Shown: positions 1-9,475, counted from the stretch's first letter. The stretch is DNA of 64,000 bases from Burkholderiales bacterium (GCA_024235795.1 JACKLR010000002.1:961237-1025236), one strand, 5' to 3'. Numbers and translations: made by a program. The notes: generated by a model from the sequence alone, not told the origin.

Positions 1-284
1 GCGTATATCGTTTCGTCATGCATGGATATAAACAACACAGGCAGCCCGGGATTATGAATATGCAGGCTTTTGATGACTTCAAACCCCGAAATGGTTTTAA
101 GCGTGACATCGAGCAAGACAATATCAATCGGATTGTCGTTTTTAAGTATGGCCAACGCTTCCTCACCATCTCCTGCCTGCGCAAAAACTTCCAGTTCCGG
201 TTCCATTTCGATCAGCATAGCCATTCCATGCCGCATCATCGGATGATCGTCAACCAACAGGATTTGTGCTTTTGAATGTGTCAT
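1..284 (-). CDS. LuxR/NarL-type response regulator, receiver domain (partial)
   Basis: The reverse strand from 284 reads MTHSKAQILLVDDHPMMRHG and continues as a receiver domain: the acidic pair is in LLVDDHP, the phospho-acceptor aspartate in VLLDVT, and the conserved serine in the ISM strand. The gene leaves the window at base 1, so the expected C-terminal helix-turn-helix is not seen. Its ATG lies inside the 3' end of the kinase gene (35-bp overlap), so the two are co-transcribed kinase first and probably translationally coupled. Role inferred: output regulator of the adjacent kinase. The family is NarL/FixJ by the kinase type; the DNA-binding half is not visible to confirm it. Confidence 0.88.
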   Translation of the reverse strand, partial: MTHSKAQILLVDDHPMMRHGMAMLIEMEPELEVFAQAGDGEEALAILKNDNPIDIVLLDVTLKTISGFEVIKSLHIHNPGLPVLFISMHDETIY

Positions 285-2757
285 GATAATTCCATCCCAT
301 TTCCAGCCGTACTTCAGTACCTCCACCAGTTCCTGGTAGAAACTCGAGTTTAGCGCCGAGTTCTTTGGCGCGATATTGCATAATCTTAATGCCCATTCCG
401 GATGCTTTCTCGCTTTTTGTCTCAGCAGCAAAGCCACGCCCATCGTCACTTATGGATAAGAATAGTTTTCCATTCCTGGAAAACAGGGATATCTCGATAT
501 TTTGCGCTGCACCATGCCGGATGGCGTTATTTACAGCTTCCTGGGCAATTCGATAAAAATTGAGCGCAAGATTCTTGTCATTGATGTTCGTTTCATTATC
601 GTTTGTAAAATTACAGGTAATTGAATAAGTGTTTGCAATTCTCGATGCAAGTTTTTCGAGCGCCGCAACCAGGCCATTGGCTTCCAGCTCAAATGGCAAT
701 AGTCCCTGAGCAAGTTGTTTGATTTGGATTACCGCAGTCTGCACCTGGGATGCTATTGAAGCCGCAATCGCTATCATCGTTTCGTTTCCGGCTGCACACA
801 ATTTTTTCTCCAGCGCCCGAACCTGATATCCGACAGCAGCAATTTGCTGCCCCAGATTGTCATGCAATTCCTGCCCGATTGTAAGCGCCTGTTCCTCTGC
901 GATAAACACCAATGCTTGTTCCAGATGTTTACGTTCAAGCCAACTCTCCAGATCACTCGCGATGGCATCGATCAGCTTCTGCTCTTCCTGGATTAGATAC
1001 GGTTTGTCCTCAGGATAAAAAACGCAGATATAGCCACATTTCTTACCACTGACGCAAATGGCCGTTTGCATGATATACCCAACCGTATCACGCTGTTTGT
1101 AGCAATCATGGCATACTTTTTCGTCGCGCCCAATTTCAGATAATTCTGCGCCAGTTTGTTGCGCGTGATTCATGGCTGTATATTGCCTGCCGTCAAGTTC
1201 GATAACTGCCGATGCGATTTCCGGAAACTGCATCGCCGGTATCAGGTGTTTGAAAATACTTTGACAAACTTTTTCGAGCGATAACTCGAGACTTATGCTG
1301 CGGCGAATTTCGTAGAGGCACGTAATTTCTTTGAGTCTTTCATGTAATAACTCTTCAACCTGTTTGCGCTCAAGCCAGTCAGCCAGATCGCCTGTGATGG
1401 TGTCGATGAGCCGCTGTTCTTCCGATACCTTGCAAGCGTAATCATCAGGGTAAAAAACACTGAGCTGGCCGCAAGTCTTGCCATTGACTTCTATCTTCGA
1501 TACCAATGCATGTGTTTGGTGATTGTTGTGATTCCCGGAACTGATCTGATCCCCGTCGATTTCTATCATCACGGAAATTTTCTCGGGATACTGCATTGCA
1601 GAAATTAAATATTTCAAAATTTGACGGCATACATCGTTTACCGATAATTCTGTTCCAATACTGCGCCGGATTTCATAAAGACAGGTAATTTCTTTTAATC
1701 GCTCCTGCAACTGAACTTCCTTATGGCTCAATTCAAGGGAAATTTGTTCTGCATTTTCTTTCGTGCGTTGGGCTTCCCGCTCAGAATTGATCAACCTGCG
1801 TATAAGCCCATTTAGTAGCAGTATCTCGGCGATAATTAGAACACTGAGATACACGATGATAATCTTTAGTTTTTCCCGAATTGGTTCGAACAATTCTGTT
1901 TCATCCAGTTTAAGAATCATCCCCAAGCCAAATGCGCCAAGGGGTGCATAGGCTTCAATGACCGGTATTTGCCGATAATCTCTGACCGCGACAACGCCAC
2001 TTTTGCCGCTGATTGCATAATCCATTGGCAGCACGCCACCTTCCGTGGCGCGCGACAAAAACTTGAATTTGACACCGTCAACCTGGCTTAACAGGCATGC
2101 CATTTTTTGATTATTTGCCTGGGCAGGCGCGCATAATATGAATGCGCCGCTTTCACCAATTGACCGAATTTCGCCAAACCTGCGACTGAGCTGCGGCAAT
2201 GTCCGCTCTGTTGTTATCCGCCCGATACGGCGTCCGCCCTGATCTGTTATCTCCTTGCTGGAATGAAGAATAAATTCCTTATCCCAAATTAATAACCTGT
2301 TATTCATATTGTCCAACGGCAAGGCATGTGCCTTATTATCTGAAAAACGACCGGCTTCAGACAGTTTTTTCCCCTGCATATCGAATACAGCTATTGCGGC
2401 AAAACCCGTCTCGGTCAGAAATCGAATATTGCGGTCCAGCTCACTGTGTGCAGCGTCATTGTCGGGGTGAGTGCTCAATGTTTCCAGTGCCTGGATCAAT
2501 AGTGGATGGGAAGCTTGCGCACGTGCGTCTGCCAGGCTTTTTTCGATTTGGCTTTCCAGCAAGTGGCCCTTGCCTTGTAACGCAACATCCAGACCCCTGC
2601 CAAGCGATGACTCTATCTGTTGTCGCATAACCCCGTAGACCGCAATGCCAGTCGCCAAGGTGAGCCCTATTAACAATAAGCCGCCAATGATTATTATCAT
2701 GTGGTTATCATGAATTGAAAGAAAAGTATATTTCTTTTTATGGGAGATATTTTTCAT
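250..2757 (-). CDS. Membrane sensor histidine kinase, NarX/DegS (HisKA_3) type, with two GAF-like domains
   Basis: An 835-residue hybrid of sensor and kinase. A first membrane helix is at about residues 19-44, a large periplasmic region (Cache-like by size) follows, and a second helix lies at about 296-318. Then come two clearly duplicated cytoplasmic modules, each beginning ERLKEITCLYEIRRSI (about 350-480 and 490-625), resembling GAF domains. The HisKA_3 dimerisation helix carries the phospho-acceptor histidine in GQELHDNLGQQ (about 630). The HATPase_c domain has NNAIRHG, DDGRGF and GMGI boxes. Such kinases phosphorylate NarL-type regulators, matching the gene that overlaps its 3' end. The signal is unknown; the internal module duplication is unusual. 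Confidence 0.92.
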   Translation of the reverse strand: MKNISHKKKYTFLSIHDNHMIIIIGGLLLIGLTLATGIAVYGVMRQQIESSLGRGLDVALQGKGHLLESQIEKSLADARAQASHPLLIQALETLSTHPDNDAAHSELDRNIRFLTETGFAAIAVFDMQGKKLSEAGRFSDNKAHALPLDNMNNRLLIWDKEFILHSSKEITDQGGRRIGRITTERTLPQLSRRFGEIRSIGESGAFILCAPAQANNQKMACLLSQVDGVKFKFLSRATEGGVLPMDYAISGKSGVVAVRDYRQIPVIEAYAPLGAFGLGMILKLDETELFEPIREKLKIIIVYLSVLIIAEILLLNGLIRRLINSEREAQRTKENAEQISLELSHKEVQLQERLKEITCLYEIRRSIGTELSVNDVCRQILKYLISAMQYPEKISVMIEIDGDQISSGNHNNHQTHALVSKIEVNGKTCGQLSVFYPDDYACKVSEEQRLIDTITGDLADWLERKQVEELLHERLKEITCLYEIRRSISLELSLEKVCQSIFKHLIPAMQFPEIASAVIELDGRQYTAMNHAQQTGAELSEIGRDEKVCHDCYKQRDTVGYIMQTAICVSGKKCGYICVFYPEDKPYLIQEEQKLIDAIASDLESWLERKHLEQALVFIAEEQALTIGQELHDNLGQQIAAVGYQVRALEKKLCAAGNETMIAIAASIASQVQTAVIQIKQLAQGLLPFELEANGLVAALEKLASRIANTYSITCNFTNDNETNINDKNLALNFYRIAQEAVNNAIRHGAAQNIEISLFSRNGKLFLSISDDGRGFAAETKSEKASGMGIKIMQYRAKELGAKLEFLPGTGGGTEVRLEMGWNYHDTFKSTNPVG

Positions 2758-2914
2758 TGCCCTGGCATGTTCTGTATGCGTGATTTGTAGAGAGTTACAT
2801 AACCAAACTCAAATGTATCCAATCGCTTCTTCTGATATTTTGCATTAGTTATTCTATTTGATATAAACGGGGAGACAGATAAAATTTCTAGAAAATCAGA
2901 TTTTTAATGACAAT

Positions 2915-2938
2915 AAAAAAACCCACCGAGGTGGGTTT
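2915..2938 (-). terminator. Rho-independent terminator of the 3023-3418 gene
   Basis: A 9-bp perfect stem (AAACCCACC / GGTGGGTTT, 2-nt loop) followed on the minus strand by a run of T. It lies about 85 bp past the stop of the small exported protein gene. A near copy follows the paralogous gene at 4024-4049. Confidence 0.8.
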
Positions 2939-3022
2939 GCAAAAAGACACCAATTAGAAGGCCACAACAGGAAGCACTTCACTTGGCTGTTTTTATTGAT
3001 GTTTACACATAAGGGCTATAAT

Positions 3023-3418
3023 TTAGCCTTTAGTTTTGCCCGTTTTTGCGTATGCAGGACGACCGGATTGTTCTGCAGCCATATTTTTATGATAAGCCGC
3101 TTTTTGTAAATTATCTTCGGCTGCTTTTTCAAATTGGTCGATTTTGAATTCCACGTGTTTTCTAATATTTTTGCCATGCTTGCCGAAAAAGCTGCTGCGT
3201 GGCTTGTGACTCAATGCTTCGATCTGCTCCTCTATTCTAGCCTGCATTTCTTTGGCTTGATTTTCATAGAAATTTGCCAGAGCATTATGATCAACATTGC
3301 CTTGACTGTTTGATGCAGTTGAATCGAATTCTGAAGCAAAAGAACTTGTTGGCGCTGCAAAAATGATAAAGGCGATGATTAATACCAGGGTTGAATATAG
3401 AACTGTTTCTGTTTTCAT
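3023..3418 (-). CDS. Small exported protein with helical C-terminal half (copy A)
   Basis: 131 residues. The start is set by a strong ribosome site (GCAGGAGG) 8 bases ahead of the ATG at 3418; a longer frame to 3469 lacks such a site. Residues 1-29 form a signal peptide ending in SSFAS. The mature part is charged and alpha-helical with the conserved string KPRSSFFGKHGKN and an HVEFKI...AAYHKNMAAEQS tail. The protein at 4081-4452 is a clear paralogue sharing KPRS-FFG and HVEFK. No known domain is recognised; a periplasmic role is inferred only from the signal peptide. It has its own terminator, so it is monocistronic. Confidence 0.75.
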   Translation of the reverse strand: MKTETVLYSTLVLIIAFIIFAAPTSSFASEFDSTASNSQGNVDHNALANFYENQAKEMQARIEEQIEALSHKPRSSFFGKHGKNIRKHVEFKIDQFEKAAEDNLQKAAYHKNMAAEQSGRPAYAKTGKTKG

Positions 3419-4009
3419 GATAAGGCCTCCTGCATTAAATTTGTTCATCTTGAAAACAAGTTTAAGCAAACCTACAAACTTTGCATATTGGGATTACCAT
3501 TAATCTTGTCTAAGGGAAACCATTATTTAGGATTATCTGAACGTAAATGTTTTCATTGTCCATTGATTTATGAAGCACTCGATAGATAGAAATCCCGTCT
3601 TTAGTGGGTTCATAGTAGATCACATGAGAAATAACGTTCCATGCATATAAATTAGGAAGTATGTGGTTACAATTTTTTCCTTGCTTATATCGAGTGTGGA
3701 CAGCCTGTGCTGAGCCATAGATTCTGTGAAAATATATTGGACACGGTTTGGCCCCGAAGATTATGTGGGGTGCCAAGACACCAGGGGCAAGAACAACTCA
3801 AGATTTACACCTTGATCCAGATAAGTGACTGGTGCGAAACGGTTCGCTTCTGACACCAAAGAAATGATAAAACGGGTGCTATAGCGTTGAGGCGGTGGAT
3901 TAAAGTTGTGTTTATGCTGTTTGGTAACAGAGATTTTTTCGCACTCACTATTAACAGAGGCAAGCTAATATGGGTGACAAAGTAGAATTAACAATAAGGC
4001 TATTCAGTG
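3411..4009. repeat. Direct repeat, copy A (about 0.6 kb, near identical to 4445-5039)
   Basis: From the MKT start codons of the small exported protein to the string tattcagtg, this block matches 4445-5039 with only a handful of substitutions and one 4-bp deletion. It contains the promoter region of the small protein gene and a ParE-like remnant. The coding regions attached to each copy are much more diverged than the blocks. Confidence 0.9.
3510..3776 (-). pseudogene. ParE-like toxin remnant (copy A)
   Basis: An 88-residue frame whose second half, SHVIYYEPTKDGISIYRVLH followed by KSMD, matches the C-terminal strands of RelE/ParE-family toxins (HVIFY...DGI.I.RVLH..MD). The N-terminal half shows no ParE helices, and no antitoxin frame precedes it, so I read it as an N-terminally deleted relic. 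The same relic occurs at 4544-4810 with two residue differences. It could instead be a short coding gene of unknown role; both copies being open argues mildly for that. Confidence 0.5.
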
Positions 4010-4023
4010 TATCAACACAAAAC

Positions 4024-4049
4024 AAAAAACCCACCTAGGTGGGTTTTTT
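4024..4049 (-). terminator. Rho-independent terminator of the 4081-4452 gene
   Basis: Stem AAAAAACCCACC / GGTGGGTTTTTT with a TA loop, symmetric, so usable in both directions. It lies about 30 bp past the stop of the copy B gene and is nearly identical to the terminator of copy A. Confidence 0.85.
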
Positions 4050-4080
4050 GTTCACGTTCTAACGATTCTATATAGCTGCT

Positions 4081-4452
4081 TTAGCCCTCAGTATTATTGT
4101 CTGAATTGCTGGAAGACACAGATACCGGTTGGAAGCTTTGCTCGGCTGCCATTTTTTCATGATAAGCCGCTTTTTCCAGATTTTCAGCCACGGCCATTTC
4201 AAAGTTACGGAGTTTAAACTCAACGTGCTGTTTAAAAGTTTTAGCATTTCTACCAAAGAAAGCAGAACGTGGCTTGTTTCTGACTGCTTCTATTTCTTCT
4301 TCTATCTTGGCTTGGTATTCATCAGCCTGTTGTTTGTATTGTTGGGCAAGTGTTAAATGATTAACTTGATCGGCGGCAAAAACACTTGCTGATAAAGAAA
4401 CTAAAGCAAATGCAAATATTGAAGCGATTGTGAGTGTTTGTACTGTTTTCAT
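4081..4452 (-). CDS. Small exported protein with helical C-terminal half (copy B)
   Basis: 123 residues from the ATG at 4452, which has the same GCAGGAGG ribosome site as copy A. Signal peptide of about 26 residues (ends SASVFAA). The mature protein has QADEYQAKIEEEIEA, then KPRSAFFGRNAKT and HVEFKLRNFE, then AAYHEKMAAEQS. It is a diverged tandem paralogue of the 3023-3418 product: the C-terminal helical core is conserved while signal peptide and tail differ. Function unknown. Confidence 0.75.
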   Translation of the reverse strand: MKTVQTLTIASIFAFALVSLSASVFAADQVNHLTLAQQYKQQADEYQAKIEEEIEAVRNKPRSAFFGRNAKTFKQHVEFKLRNFEMAVAENLEKAAYHEKMAAEQSFQPVSVSSSNSDNNTEG

Positions 4453-5039
4453 GATAAGGCCTCCTGCATTAAATTTGTTCATCTTGAAAACAAGTTTAAG
4501 CAAACCTACAAACTTTGCATATTGGGATTACCATTAATCTTGTCTAAGGGAAACCATTATTTAGGATTATCTGAACGTAAATGTTTTCATTGTCCATTGA
4601 TTTATGAAGCACTCGATAGATAGAAATCTCGTCTTTAGTGGGTTCATAGTAGATCACATGAGAAATAACGTTCCATGCATATAAATTAGGAAGCATGTGG
4701 TTACAATTTTTTCCTTGCTTATATCGAGTGTGGACAGCCTGTGCTGAGCCATAGATTCTGTGAAAATATATTGGACACGGTTTGGCACCGAAGATTATGT
4801 GGGGTGCCAAGGCACCAGGGGCAAGAACAACTCAAGATTTACACCTTGATCCAGATAAGTGACTGGTGCGAAACGGTTCGCTTCTGACACCAAAGAAATG
4901 ATAAAACGGGTGCGATAGCGTTGAGGCGGTGGATTAAAGTTGTGTTTATGCTGTTTGGCAATAGAGATTTTTTCGCACTATTAACGGAGGCAAGCTAATA
5001 TGGGTGACAAAGTAGAATTAACAATAAGACTATTCAGTG
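4445..5039. repeat. Direct repeat, copy B (about 0.6 kb, near identical to 3411-4009)
   Basis: Second copy of the upstream block, displaced by 1,034 bp at one end and 1,030 bp at the other because of a 4-bp deletion. It begins at the MKT codons of the copy B gene and ends 15 bp before the glpK stop codon. Confidence 0.9.
4544..4810 (-). pseudogene. ParE-like toxin remnant (copy B)
   Basis: Same 88-residue frame as 3510-3776 with two residue changes, within repeat copy B. It has the ParE C-terminal pattern HVIYYEPTKDEISIYRVLH. No antitoxin and no recognisable N-terminal helices. Confidence 0.5.
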
Positions 5040-5054
5040 CAGGTTTTGAATTTG

Positions 5055-6566
5055 TCATATCGCCTTATTTTTTAAAACTGAATTGACAGCATTTCGCCAC
5101 CCATCAGACAGAGCTCGTCTGTCGGTTTCGGATATCTGTGGCTTAAAACGACGGGCACAAACCCAGTTTCTGGAAATATCATTCAGTTCATTAAACAGTC
5201 CGCATTGCAATCCCGTCAATGCGGCCACGCCCCAGGCGGTGCTCTCCATAACTTCAGGGATTTCAACCGTTCGATCAAGCATATCAGCCAGAAACTGACA
5301 CACAAATGCGTTCCCAGTCATTCCGCCGTCTACACGCAGTATTCCCGCAAGTTGCGTATCACTATATTCGCCTTCCATGGCTTCAATCAGATCCCGGCTT
5401 TGATACCCTTGTGCTTCGAGCGTAGCGCGAACAATGTGTGCAGCATTACTCTCACGACTGATTCCCATGATTGCACCCCGTGCATCAGGCTTCCAGTACG
5501 GTGCGCCAAGCCCTGTAAAAGCCGGCACAAAATAGACTTCGTTGCTGTCAGGCACCGAAAGCGCAATTGCTTCACTTTGCGGCGCATCAACAAGCAAGCC
5601 GAGGTTATCCCGCAACCACTGGACGGCCGCTCCAGCGGTAAAAATCGAACCTTCAAGCGCGTAACAAATTTTGTTATCAATCCGGTATCCTATTGTCGTC
5701 AACAGCTTGTTCTTTGAGATTCTGAATTTCTCCCCGACATTCATCAGAGCAAAACAACCGGTGCCATACGTGGCTTTTATCATGCCCGGTGTGAAACAGC
5801 CCTGTCCAATCAACGCGGCATGCTGGTCGCCGGCCATGGCGCCAATGGAATAGGATGCGCCAAGAAATTCGGGTTTTGTCGTGCCGAACGCAGCAACATT
5901 GTCTTTGACATCCGGTAAAATGGCGGCAGGAATATCGAAAATTTCTAACAGCGCTTTATCCCATTTTTGTTCGGTGATGTTATACAGCATCGTCCGTGCG
6001 GCATTGGTAATATCTGTTGCATGCACCCTGCCCTCAGTCAGTTTCCACAATAAAAATGAATCAACAGTGCCGAATGCCAGGTCGCCTTTTTCCGCTCGCG
6101 CTCTGACACCTGCAATATGATCCAGTATCCAGGAAATTTTGCTCGCTGAAAAATAGGGATCAATGAGCAACCCGGTTTTCTCGGTGATTGTTTTTTCATA
6201 ACCCAAATCTTTAAGGCGATTGCAGATATCTGTTGTTCTGCGGTCTTGCCAGACAATCGCGTTGTAAACCGGCTCCCCTGTCCTTCGATCCCAGATCAGC
6301 GTTGTTTCGCGCTGATTTGTGATGCCAATACCGGCGATTCGAATATCGTTTTGCTGCGCGTCGTTTATAACACCCTGGCACAGTAATAAGGTATCTTGCC
6401 AAATGGCTTCGGGATGTTGTTCAACCCACCCCTTATGCGGATAATGCAATGCCAGCTCTTTTTGCCGGATTGAAAGTATTTCACCGTTAACAGAAAACAA
6501 AATAGCGCGCGTGCTGGTCGTTCCCTGATCAATTGCCAGCAACGCCTCGCTATGACTAAGACTCAT
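5055..6566 (-). CDS. glpK: Glycerol kinase
   Basis: 503 residues, the usual length of GlpK (about 500). It phosphorylates glycerol with ATP to glycerol 3-phosphate in the cytoplasm. Seen: the FGGY-kinase phosphate-binding start AIDQGTTSTRAILF (about residues 11-24), NQRETTLIWDRRTG, the NAIVWQDRRT segment that carries glycerol-binding residues, MAGDQHAALIGQ, and the C-terminal DGGMTGNAFVCQFLADML adenosine-binding block. No glpF or glpD adjoins it in this window. It follows the duplicated region convergently with nothing else, so it is probably transcribed alone from the promoter region before 6566. Confidence 0.95.
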   Translation of the reverse strand: MSLSHSEALLAIDQGTTSTRAILFSVNGEILSIRQKELALHYPHKGWVEQHPEAIWQDTLLLCQGVINDAQQNDIRIAGIGITNQRETTLIWDRRTGEPVYNAIVWQDRRTTDICNRLKDLGYEKTITEKTGLLIDPYFSASKISWILDHIAGVRARAEKGDLAFGTVDSFLLWKLTEGRVHATDITNAARTMLYNITEQKWDKALLEIFDIPAAILPDVKDNVAAFGTTKPEFLGASYSIGAMAGDQHAALIGQGCFTPGMIKATYGTGCFALMNVGEKFRISKNKLLTTIGYRIDNKICYALEGSIFTAGAAVQWLRDNLGLLVDAPQSEAIALSVPDSNEVYFVPAFTGLGAPYWKPDARGAIMGISRESNAAHIVRATLEAQGYQSRDLIEAMEGEYSDTQLAGILRVDGGMTGNAFVCQFLADMLDRTVEIPEVMESTAWGVAALTGLQCGLFNELNDISRNWVCARRFKPQISETDRRALSDGWRNAVNSVLKNKAI

Positions 6567-6626
6567 AGTTTAATATTATTTTTCAATAGAATGAGACTAC
6601 TGGACGGTATTCTGAAAATCAAAATG

Positions 6627-6824
6627 TTAATCAGAGTTTTTATCAACGCCGGCCATCAGGAATTTGACAAGCATCGCGATCACAAATGGCAATGCGCTCA
6701 AGCCTGTTATCATATAATGCTCTGCGGTAAACTGGTCGCCTTCATCCAAAATGATATAACCAAAAAAAATCGTGACCGGCGTTAGAATCGCGAGCACCTG
6801 TATTAATAGAAAAAAACGTTTCAT
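6627..6824 (-). CDS. Small membrane protein, two helices
   Basis: 65 residues with two hydrophobic segments (about 4-26 and 40-58) and a charged C-terminus. An AGGA ribosome site lies about 11 bases before the ATG. It is just upstream of glpK on the same strand (60-bp gap), so co-transcription is possible. No family recognised. Confidence 0.55.
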   Translation of the reverse strand: MKRFFLLIQVLAILTPVTIFFGYIILDEGDQFTAEHYMITGLSALPFVIAMLVKFLMAGVDKNSD

Positions 6825-7102
6825 CGTTCTGCATTCCTGTTTTATTCAAATAAATTTATAATTCCCTATTCTATTCTGCGCAATAAAACTGTTTTGACGC
6901 AAGGATTAATTGTACGAATTGATTATTGCAGCAGATCATATCCGGTTTGAGTACACCGGTGGAGTACCTGTTGATTGTTTTGGCACCAAAACACTTAGAA
7001 TGGTTTATCTCTATTTTTACGCCAGGAATTATGCAAACTGCAGGCCTGAGAAAAACCTGTTGAGGACAAAGAAAATTAATCGATTTATAATGAGTTCAAG
7101 TC

Positions 7103-7423
7103 ATGACAGAGGCTATACTGATATTAACCAATTTTCCCGATAAGGAAAGCGCATCGAAACTCGCGCATAAGTTAATTGACGAGCAACTGGCTGCCTGTGT
7201 CAATATTATGAGCACGTGCACATCCATTTACCGCTGGCAGGATGTGACCGAGTCGGCTGACGAAACACCTGTTTTCATCAAGACCCGGCAAAAGCATTAT
7301 AAGCAGGTTGAGGAACTGATTAAGTCCATGCATCCGTATGAACTACCCGAAGTGATAATTGTCCCTATTACCGGTGGTCTGCCTGCTTATTTACAGTGGA
7401 TTATTGAAGAAACAAGACCATAA
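7103..7423 (+). CDS. cutA: CutA1 divalent-cation tolerance protein
   Basis: 106 residues, typical of CutA1, a small cytoplasmic trimer with a ferredoxin-like fold linked to copper tolerance. Seen: the ACVNIMSTCTSIYRW segment including the conserved cysteine and tryptophan, ETPVFIKTRQ, HPYELPEVI and the GLPAYLQWI C-terminus. dsbD begins 25 bp later on the same strand, the same order as the cutA-dsbD (cutA2) pair of enterobacteria, so a shared operon is likely. Confidence 0.93.
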   Translation: MTEAILILTNFPDKESASKLAHKLIDEQLAACVNIMSTCTSIYRWQDVTESADETPVFIKTRQKHYKQVEELIKSMHPYELPEVIIVPITGGLPAYLQWIIEETRP

Positions 7424-7447
7424 AAACTGAATACAAAGTACGTTCAT

Positions 7448-9400
7448 ATGCATTTATTTTCGATTTTATTGCTGTTATTTTCATTAACGAGCACCAGTGC
7501 AGTTGCTCAGGAAAGTAGTTCTTTCAGCCTGTTTTCAACATTGCAGGAACTCGGTATCAACCTGGGGCAAAAAAATCCCCAGGAACTGTTGCCGCCTGAT
7601 GAAGCATTTAAAATGACGCTGGAAGTCCGCGATGGCAAAACGCTGATTGCGCAATTTACTCCCGCCAAGAATTATTATCTTTATCGTGACAAAATTGCTT
7701 TTGAGCCGAAAGAAGCCGGTATTTTTATTGAAAAAGTGACTTTGCCAGCGGGCAAGATGAAGGAAGATCTGACTTTTGGTCATGTCGAAGTCTATTACGA
7801 ACCGATTCAGGCAGTCATTTCATTAAACCGGGAAGCATCGTCGGTCGAACAACCACTGGCGCTTACGGCGACGTATCAGGGCTGTAATGAGCCGGTTGGC
7901 GTATGCTATGCGCCGATCAAGAAGGATTTTGATTTGACGTTGCCCGCACTGCAGGCAATTGATGCTGTAGCCAATGCGGTGAGTGGCCAGGCCAGCGCAG
8001 CACCCTATGATGCGGCTTCGGAACTCTTCCAGATGCCGCCGCAGTCGTCGCCACGCGCACCTGTTATAGAGACCGAAGCCTATAAAATTGACCGCATGTT
8101 CGAAACTGGCAATTTCTGGTTGATTTTGAGCGGTTTCTTTGGCATTGGGTTATTGCTGGCCTTTACGCCCTGCGTTTTCCCCATGTTTCCGATTTTATCC
8201 GGGATAATTGCGAGAAAAGGCAAACATTTGACCAAAAAGCGCGGGTTTGTGCTGGCCGTGGCTTATGTGCTCGGTATGGCAATCACTTATGCGATTGCCG
8301 GTGTAATTGCAGGCTTATCCGGTGCGATGCTGTCGGCCGCACTTCAGAATGCCTGGGTTTTAGGCACGTTTGCGATTGTCTTTGTGTTGCTTTCCCTGTC
8401 AATGTTTGGGTTTTATGAATTGCAGATGCCCGGCAGCATCCAAAGCAAATTGTCGGAAGAAGCCGGACATTTGAAAGGCGGGCATTTGACAGGTGTTTTT
8501 GGCATGGGCGCTTTATCCGCGTTGATCGTGGGCCCATGTGTCGCAGCTCCGCTGGCTGGTGCATTGCTGTATATCAGTCAAACACGGGATGTTATTTTGG
8601 GCGGTTCGGCACTGTTTGTAATGGCTTTGGGCATGGGTGTTCCGTTATTATTATTGGGCGCTTCGGCCGGTGCCCTGCTGCCTAAAACAGGGCCATGGAT
8701 GGAATCGGTCAAGCAGTTTTTTGGCGTATTGCTGCTTGCTGTGGCTATCTGGATCATTTCTCCAGTCATTAATGAAGTGATGCACATGTTGCTATGGGCG
8801 ACGCTGCTCATTATTTCAGCGATTTATCTGCATGCAATCGATCCTCTGCCGCCACGCGCATCCGGATTGAGAAAATTTCTCAAAGGCGTTGGCGTGATGG
8901 CATTGCTGGTTGGCGTCGCGTTATTGATTGGTGTTTTGTCGGGAAGCCGCGATGTATTGCAGCCTTTATCCAAATTCAATATTGCCAGCTCGGCATCGGG
9001 GTACGGAGAGAATGCAGTTTATAATTCAAACAGCCATATCCCCTTCCAGCGCGTTAAAAGTATTGCCGAACTGGATGAATATATTCTCCAGGCCAAAAAC
9101 AATAATCAATATGTCATGGTGGATTTCTATGCCGACTGGTGTATTTCCTGCAAGGAAATGGAACGATTTACGCTGTCAGACGCAAAAGTACAAACAAAAC
9201 TGAAAGATGTAGTGCTGCTTCAGGTTGACGTGACCCACGGGACAGCGGATGATGCCGCATTGCTCAAGCGCTTTAACCTTTTCGGGCCGCCTGGAATTCT
9301 GTTTATCGACCGTCAAGGCAACGAGATACCGGATATCCGCGTCATCGGATTTTTGAATAAAGATGACTTCCTGACGGTATTAAACGCTGTACTGACCTAA
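7448..9400 (+). CDS. dsbD: Thiol:disulfide interchange protein DsbD
   Basis: 650 residues. It moves electrons from cytoplasmic thioredoxin across the inner membrane to periplasmic disulfide isomerases and apocytochrome reductants. In order: signal peptide (1-20, ending AVAQ), N-terminal immunoglobulin-like domain with the cysteine pair in GCNEPVGVCYA (about 146-153), eight-helix core with the redox cysteines in FTPCVFPMFP and VGPCVAAPLAG, and a C-terminal thioredoxin domain with DWCISCKEM (about 564-569). All six catalytic cysteines are present. It follows cutA by 25 bp and precedes a TlpA-like thioredoxin, forming a redox operon. Confidence 0.95.
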   Translation: MHLFSILLLLFSLTSTSAVAQESSSFSLFSTLQELGINLGQKNPQELLPPDEAFKMTLEVRDGKTLIAQFTPAKNYYLYRDKIAFEPKEAGIFIEKVTLPAGKMKEDLTFGHVEVYYEPIQAVISLNREASSVEQPLALTATYQGCNEPVGVCYAPIKKDFDLTLPALQAIDAVANAVSGQASAAPYDAASELFQMPPQSSPRAPVIETEAYKIDRMFETGNFWLILSGFFGIGLLLAFTPCVFPMFPILSGIIARKGKHLTKKRGFVLAVAYVLGMAITYAIAGVIAGLSGAMLSAALQNAWVLGTFAIVFVLLSLSMFGFYELQMPGSIQSKLSEEAGHLKGGHLTGVFGMGALSALIVGPCVAAPLAGALLYISQTRDVILGGSALFVMALGMGVPLLLLGASAGALLPKTGPWMESVKQFFGVLLLAVAIWIISPVINEVMHMLLWATLLIISAIYLHAIDPLPPRASGLRKFLKGVGVMALLVGVALLIGVLSGSRDVLQPLSKFNIASSASGYGENAVYNSNSHIPFQRVKSIAELDEYILQAKNNNQYVMVDFYADWCISCKEMERFTLSDAKVQTKLKDVVLLQVDVTHGTADDAALLKRFNLFGPPGILFIDRQGNEIPDIRVIGFLNKDDFLTVLNAVLT

Positions 9401-9475
9401 AAGAACCGTATTACCCGCATAATCAAAACAACAAAACAAGTTCATCAGATACTTGCTATTTCTAAAGGATTCACA

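Noticed and set aside
3970..4038. Short plus-strand frame MGDKVELTIRLF with a ribosome-like site, present in both repeat copies
   Set aside because: Different, very short endings in the two copies, one running into a terminator; no support as a gene.
5205..5717. 170-codon plus-strand frame within glpK
   Set aside because: Antisense shadow of a fully conserved glycerol kinase; no ribosome site or domain.
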